Shown here: piece after piece, positions 57,973-64,000 of the stretch
How the letters are laid out: each line of letters starts with the position of its first letter
How positions within the stretch are numbered: the stretch's first letter is position 1
Source of the DNA: Aldehydirespirator sp965220645
GTDB lineage: Bacteria > Actinomycetota > Acidimicrobiia > Acidimicrobiales > Aldehydirespiratoraceae
NCBI GenBank assembly: GCA_965220645.1
Contig: OZ244836.1
Location: forward strand, 2,666,001 to 2,730,000
Length of the DNA stretch: 64,000 nucleotides
Direction of reading: 5' to 3'
Program-made: the position numbers and the translations under genes
The notes under the pieces: model-generated
Databases searched by the model: none
Told to the model about the DNA's origin: nothing
The model's input: the letters and a program-made list of their open reading frames with translations, nothing else

Positions 57973-58866
57973 CTACTCGCTCAGGTGCATGGCCACGGCC
58001 AGATTTGATCCGACCACCGCGACCCCTACTGCGATCGCCACCACGAGCAGGTTGACCTGCAGCATGGCGCCGTCGTCAACCTTGAACCCGGCCAGCAGCT
58101 GCAGGCCGTCGGCGTCGCTGAACTGGTCGATCACGTAGTTCCGCAACAGCGAGTTGCTGGTCATGGCCACGGCGGCGCCGAGCAGGCCCTGCACCAGCCC
58201 CTCAAGCATGAACGGCACACGGATGAACCACTTCGTGGCCCCCACCAGGCGCATTATCTCTATCTCGGCGCGCCGGTTGCCGATGGCCACGGCCAACGTG
58301 TTGAGAATCAAGAGGGTCGAGGCGCCGAGCAGGATGATGGAGCCGATGAAGAGCACGCGTCCGGCCCGGTTCGACAGGTTCTGCACATCGCGGATCACGT
58401 CCCCGGCGAAGGTGACCGTGCGAACGCCGGGCTTCCCCTTGAACTGGCTGCCGAGCTCCTCCACCACGTCAGGGTCGGGGTCGGTCGGCACCACCCGGTA
58501 GTACGGGGGAACACCCCCGGCGGTGAAGATCTCCAACACCTCGGGCGTGTCCTCGAAGAACTCCTTGAACTCCTCGTAGGACTGCTGGCGGTCCACGTAC
58601 TCCCATCTCTCCACGCCCGGGCTCTCATCGAGCTGGTTCTGGACGCTGGAGTCCTCGTCCGTGCCGACGTCGGTGTTCATCCACACGATGAACTCGACGC
58701 CGTCCTGCCACCGGGCGGTGGCGCTGTCCACCGCCACCTGGAACAGCATGAACCCGCCGAACATGGCCAGCGACACCCCCACCGTGACCACGGTGGCCAC
58801 CGCGAGCAGGATGTTGCGCCACAGGTTCTGCCCCGTCTCACGCATCACATAACGGAAGCTGAACAT
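57973..58866 (-). CDS. ftsX: Cell-division ABC permease FtsX
   Basis: A 297-residue membrane protein with one N-terminal membrane segment, an extracellular domain (about 45-175) and three C-terminal segments, the FtsX topology. Blocks FRYVMRETGQNLWRNILLAV and IMRLVGATKWFIRVPFMLEG are typical. With FtsE it transmits an ATP-driven signal to periplasmic peptidoglycan hydrolases during division. It follows ftsE by 46 bp. smpB usually follows here in actinobacteria, but a helicase gene is found instead. Confidence 0.95.
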   Translation of the reverse strand: MFSFRYVMRETGQNLWRNILLAVATVVTVGVSLAMFGGFMLFQVAVDSATARWQDGVEFIVWMNTDVGTDEDSSVQNQLDESPGVERWEYVDRQQSYEEFKEFFEDTPEVLEIFTAGGVPPYYRVVPTDPDPDVVEELGSQFKGKPGVRTVTFAGDVIRDVQNLSNRAGRVLFIGSIILLGASTLLILNTLAVAIGNRRAEIEIMRLVGATKWFIRVPFMLEGLVQGLLGAAVAMTSNSLLRNYVIDQFSDADGLQLLAGFKVDDGAMLQVNLLVVAIAVGVAVVGSNLAVAMHLSE

Positions 58867-58912
58867 CTCGGGCCTACTCGCGACAGGGGGCGAAGCTGAA
58901 CATCAAGGGGGC

Positions 58913-59590
58913 TTACTCGTAGACGCCTCGGGCCTGGTCGCGCACGACCATTCCCCGGTCGAGTTCCACCACCCGCTGCCGCATGCTGTCCACGATGCTG
59001 CTGTCGTGGGTGGCCATCACGACGGTCGTGCCAATCTCGTTGATCCGCCCCAGCAGGCGCATGATGCCCACCGACGTCGTGGGATCGAGGTTCCCGGTGG
59101 GCTCGTCGGCCAGCAGGATCAATGGCCGGTTGACGAAGGCCCGCGCGATCGACACCCGCTGCTGCTCGCCCCCTGAGAGCTCATGGGGAAAGCGGTCCAT
59201 CTTGCGGGACAGCCCGACCAACTCCAGGATGGCGGGAACCTGGCGGTTGATGACCTGGGGCCCCTTGCCGATCACCTCCAGCGCGAAGGCCACGTTCTCC
59301 GACACTGTCTTCTTCTGGAGGAGCTTGAAGTCCTGGAACACGTAGCCGATGTTGCGCCGCAGGTAGGGCACCCTCCACCCGCTGAGCCCGCCGATGTCGC
59401 GGCCGGCCACGAATATCCGGCCGTGCTCGGGCACGTCCTCGCGGTTGAGCAGGCGGATGAATGTGGACTTGCCCGAGCCGGACGGGCCCACCAGGAAGAC
59501 GAATTCCCCCTTGCCGATGTCGATGGTCACGTCGCGCAGGGCCACCACGTCGCCCTTGAACACCTTGGTGACCTTCTCCATCTTGATCAT
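58913..59590 (-). CDS. ftsE: Cell-division ATPase FtsE
   Basis: A 225-residue ABC ATPase. Walker A GPSGSGKST, Q-loop VFQDFKLL, signature LSGGEQQRVSIARAF and Walker B LILLADEPTGNLDP are intact; the start MIKMEKVTKVFKGDVVALRD is FtsE-like. Its ATG shares one base with the prfB stop (TGATG), so translation is coupled. Confidence 0.96.
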   Translation of the reverse strand: MIKMEKVTKVFKGDVVALRDVTIDIGKGEFVFLVGPSGSGKSTFIRLLNREDVPEHGRIFVAGRDIGGLSGWRVPYLRRNIGYVFQDFKLLQKKTVSENVAFALEVIGKGPQVINRQVPAILELVGLSRKMDRFPHELSGGEQQRVSIARAFVNRPLILLADEPTGNLDPTTSVGIMRLLGRINEIGTTVVMATHDSSIVDSMRQRVVELDRGMVVRDQARGVYE

Positions 59591-60759
59591 CAGGCGTCAC
59601 CTCCAACCACCTGGCCCGGCGTGGCGACAGTACCAGCCCCCTCCGGTGGCCCCGCGGCACCCGAGGCCCGGCTCCAGCGGAGCCAGGCCTCCATGAATGG
59701 ATCGAGGTCCCCGCCGAGCACGGCGTCGATGTTGGGGGTCTCGAAGCGGGTTCGCTGGTCCTTCACCATCTGGTATGGCTGCATCACATAGCTGCGGATC
59801 TGGCTGCCGAAGCCAACCTTGCGCTGCTCGCCCTTGATGCCGGCGATCTCATCGGCGAGCCGCTTGCGCTCCAGGTTGAGCAGCTTCGCGGCCAGCATCT
59901 GCATGGCCCTTTCCTTGTTCTGGTGCTGGCTGCGCTCGTTCTGGCAACTGGTCACGATCCCGGTGGGCAGATGAGTGATCCGCACCGCCGAGTCGGTGAC
60001 GTTGACATGCTGGCCGCCAGCTCCCGAGGAGCGGTAGGTGTCGATGCGCAGGTCCTTCTCGTCAATGGTCACCTCATCGGCGACTTCCTCGAAGAAGGGA
60101 GCGACATCGACCGCGGTGAAGGCCGTCTGGCGCTTGCCCTCGTTGTTGAACGGCGAGATGCGCACCAGGCGGTGCACGCCGTGCTCGGAGCGCATCCAGC
60201 CGTAGGCGCAGCGGCCCTTGACCAGGAAGTCCACACTGGAGTACCCGGCCTCAGTGCCTTCCGACAGGGCGGTCACCTCCAGCTCGAAGCCGCGTCGCTC
60301 GGCCCATCGGCGGTACATCCGCAGCAGCATCTCAGCCCAGTCCTGCGAGTCGGTACCGCCCTCCCCGGACTTGATCTGGCAGACCGCATCCCGCTCGTCG
60401 AACTCGCCGGTGAACAGCGAGCGCAGCTCGAGCTCGTCGAAGCGGGCCGCGATGCCGGCCACAAGCCGCTCGATCTCAGCCTCCTCGGAGGCGTCACCCT
60501 CCTCCACAGCGAGCTGGTTGAGGGTCTCCGCGTCGGAGATCTCGGCTGCGAGGCGGTCGATAATCGCCAGGTCGTCGCTGATCGAGGACAACTCGGAGGT
60601 CACGGCCCGGGCCCGCTCGGGCTGATCCCAGAGATCCGGTCGGGACGACTCGGCCTCGAGCTGGGGAAGCCGGGCCCTCAACACCTCGACGCGAAGGTAG
60701 GTCTCAGCCTCGCCGAGGCGGCCGCGCAGCCGGCGCAGATCGTCGGAGAAGTCCTGCAC
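59590..60759 (-). CDS. prfB: Peptide chain release factor 2
   Basis: A 389-residue class I release factor that ends translation at UGA and UAA. The RF2 stop-codon tripeptide SPF is in RISPFNNEGKRQ and the peptidyl-transferase GGQ is in SSGAGGQHVNVTDSA. The reading frame is continuous from start to stop, so the programmed UGA frameshift used by many bacteria to control prfB is absent, as in most actinobacteria. Seven bases follow secA. Note that RF2 competes with selenocysteine insertion at the UGA in the gene at 40689. Confidence 0.97.
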   Translation of the reverse strand: MQDFSDDLRRLRGRLGEAETYLRVEVLRARLPQLEAESSRPDLWDQPERARAVTSELSSISDDLAIIDRLAAEISDAETLNQLAVEEGDASEEAEIERLVAGIAARFDELELRSLFTGEFDERDAVCQIKSGEGGTDSQDWAEMLLRMYRRWAERRGFELEVTALSEGTEAGYSSVDFLVKGRCAYGWMRSEHGVHRLVRISPFNNEGKRQTAFTAVDVAPFFEEVADEVTIDEKDLRIDTYRSSGAGGQHVNVTDSAVRITHLPTGIVTSCQNERSQHQNKERAMQMLAAKLLNLERKRLADEIAGIKGEQRKVGFGSQIRSYVMQPYQMVKDQRTRFETPNIDAVLGGDLDPFMEAWLRWSRASGAAGPPEGAGTVATPGQVVGGDA

Positions 60760-60765
60760 GCCCGC

Positions 60766-63507
<2,742 letters not shown>

Positions 63508-63528
63508 CGACCCAGACCCGCGCTCGTC

Positions 63529-64000
63529 TCAGCCGGCCTCGTCGATGAGGCCCACCGCGCCGTCGTCGCGGCGGTACACGACCGCGGAGCGTCCCGTGGT
63601 CGAGTTGATGAAGAAGAAGAAGCCGTGGCCCATCAGATCCATCTTCAGCGCAGCCTCAGCGGGAGTGAGCGGGCCGAGGTGGAACCGCTTGGTCTTGACG
63701 ATTCGAAGCTCGGGTTCGTCATCGACGACGTCGACCGCGCTGGAGCCTCCGACTGAATCGGGGATCGGCTGCAGCTCGGCAACACTTCCGGTCCGTATCG
63801 AGTCACCCCGGCCGCGGTGGCGGTTCTGGAGCTTGGTCCGCAGCTTGCGGATCTGGCGTTCCAGCTTGGCCTCGGCAAGGTCTACGGCGGTGAGCGCGTC
63901 GGGGGCGTTCACCTTGCAGCGGAGGCGGTGGCCATGGCCGGTCAGGGTCACCTCGCATGTCTCGCGATCGACGATGCGGGGATTGCGGGCCTCGTCGAAG
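63529..64000 (-). CDS. hpf: Ribosome hibernation promoting factor (long form), C-terminal part
   Basis: The minus-strand frame is open to the window edge, so the gene's 5' end lies beyond 64000. The visible part begins ...FDEARNPRIVDRETCEVTLT and has the end of the S30AE ribosome-binding domain (DLAEAKLERQIRKLRTKL). A linker and the C-terminal dimerisation domain follow (RIVKTKRFHLGPLTPAEAAL, then GHGFFFFINSTTGRSAVVYR). The long form makes 100S dimers of idle ribosomes. It is followed by secA, 21 bp away. Confidence 0.94.
   Translation of the reverse strand, partial: FDEARNPRIVDRETCEVTLTGHGHRLRCKVNAPDALTAVDLAEAKLERQIRKLRTKLQNRHRGRGDSIRTGSVAELQPIPDSVGGSSAVDVVDDEPELRIVKTKRFHLGPLTPAEAALKMDLMGHGFFFFINSTTGRSAVVYRRDDGAVGLIDEAG

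Noticed and set aside
59590..60759. Programmed frameshift in prfB
   Set aside because: The gene reads through from start to stop in one frame with no internal UGA near codon 25.

Overview
The window is high-GC DNA with the gene content of an actinobacterium. The evidence is an actinobacterial tmRNA tag, a menaquinone-type MenB, F420-type oxidoreductases (a Ddn-like protein and an LLM protein), a Mec-like JAMM hydrolase, a long-form HPF and an AldR/Ald divergent pair. A member of the Acidimicrobiia is my best guess. That placement is an inference from style and gene content, not from a marker gene.

Layout. 1-7.6 kb is housekeeping and central metabolism: the end of the H+-pyrophosphatase gene, alcohol dehydrogenase, PfkB kinase, menB, an RNA m5U methyltransferase, rpe, clpP and a frameshifted DUF222/HNH gene. 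7.6-10 kb is a mobile hotspot: tRNA-Leu(UAG), an IS256-type remnant abutting its 3' end, and an intact IS110-family element. 10-16.4 kb holds an amidase gene and a short-chain dehydrogenase (SDR) gene separated by an RNA-repair cassette (hen1-pnkp). A truncated, diverged second copy of the SDR start lies on the far side of the cassette. 16.4-25.8 kb is core: rdgB-rph-MBL hydrolase, rpmG, rpmB, cysM, an MFS exporter, a MaoC/alpha-beta hydrolase fusion, a Mec-like gene, smpB, a PQ-loop protein and ssrA (tmRNA). 25.8-27.2 kb, directly behind the tmRNA 3' end, holds debris of an integrative element (AlpA-like remnant, winged-helix/AbiEii pair).

27.3-39.2 kb is a coherent catabolic unit for an amide: amidase, GAF-type sensor kinase, LuxR-type response regulator, Liv/Urt-type ABC transporter (with permease and ATPase fused), acyl-CoA ligase and acyl-CoA dehydrogenase. 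A motif CCTGCATTYGC lies before the amidase gene and twice before the transporter genes, suggesting a shared operator. 39.3-40.5 kb contains two consecutive MazEF-type toxin-antitoxin pairs. 40.7-41.8 kb contains a thioredoxin-fold gene with one in-frame UGA at the redox position, followed by a hairpin with a GGUCU loop. It is a strong selenoprotein candidate. 41.9-49.9 kb carries a CotH-kinase lipoprotein, F420-type oxidoreductases, a PrmA-like methyltransferase, a second alcohol dehydrogenase and an acyl-CoA dehydrogenase.

50.2-53.3 kb is a 3,096-bp IS1595-family transposon with 22-bp imperfect terminal inverted repeats and an exact 8-bp target duplication. It carries a row of cargo genes and a cloverleaf-like sequence, and it has split an Lrp/AsnC (AldR-like) regulator gene divergent from ald. 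53.8-64 kb is core again: ald, amtB, a DEAD-box helicase, ftsX, ftsE, prfB, secA and the 3' part of hpf.

Most interesting: the Sec-type redoxin, the cargo-bearing IS1595 element with its cleanly reconstructable target gene, the Hen1-Pnkp insertion, and the predicted amide regulon with its operator.
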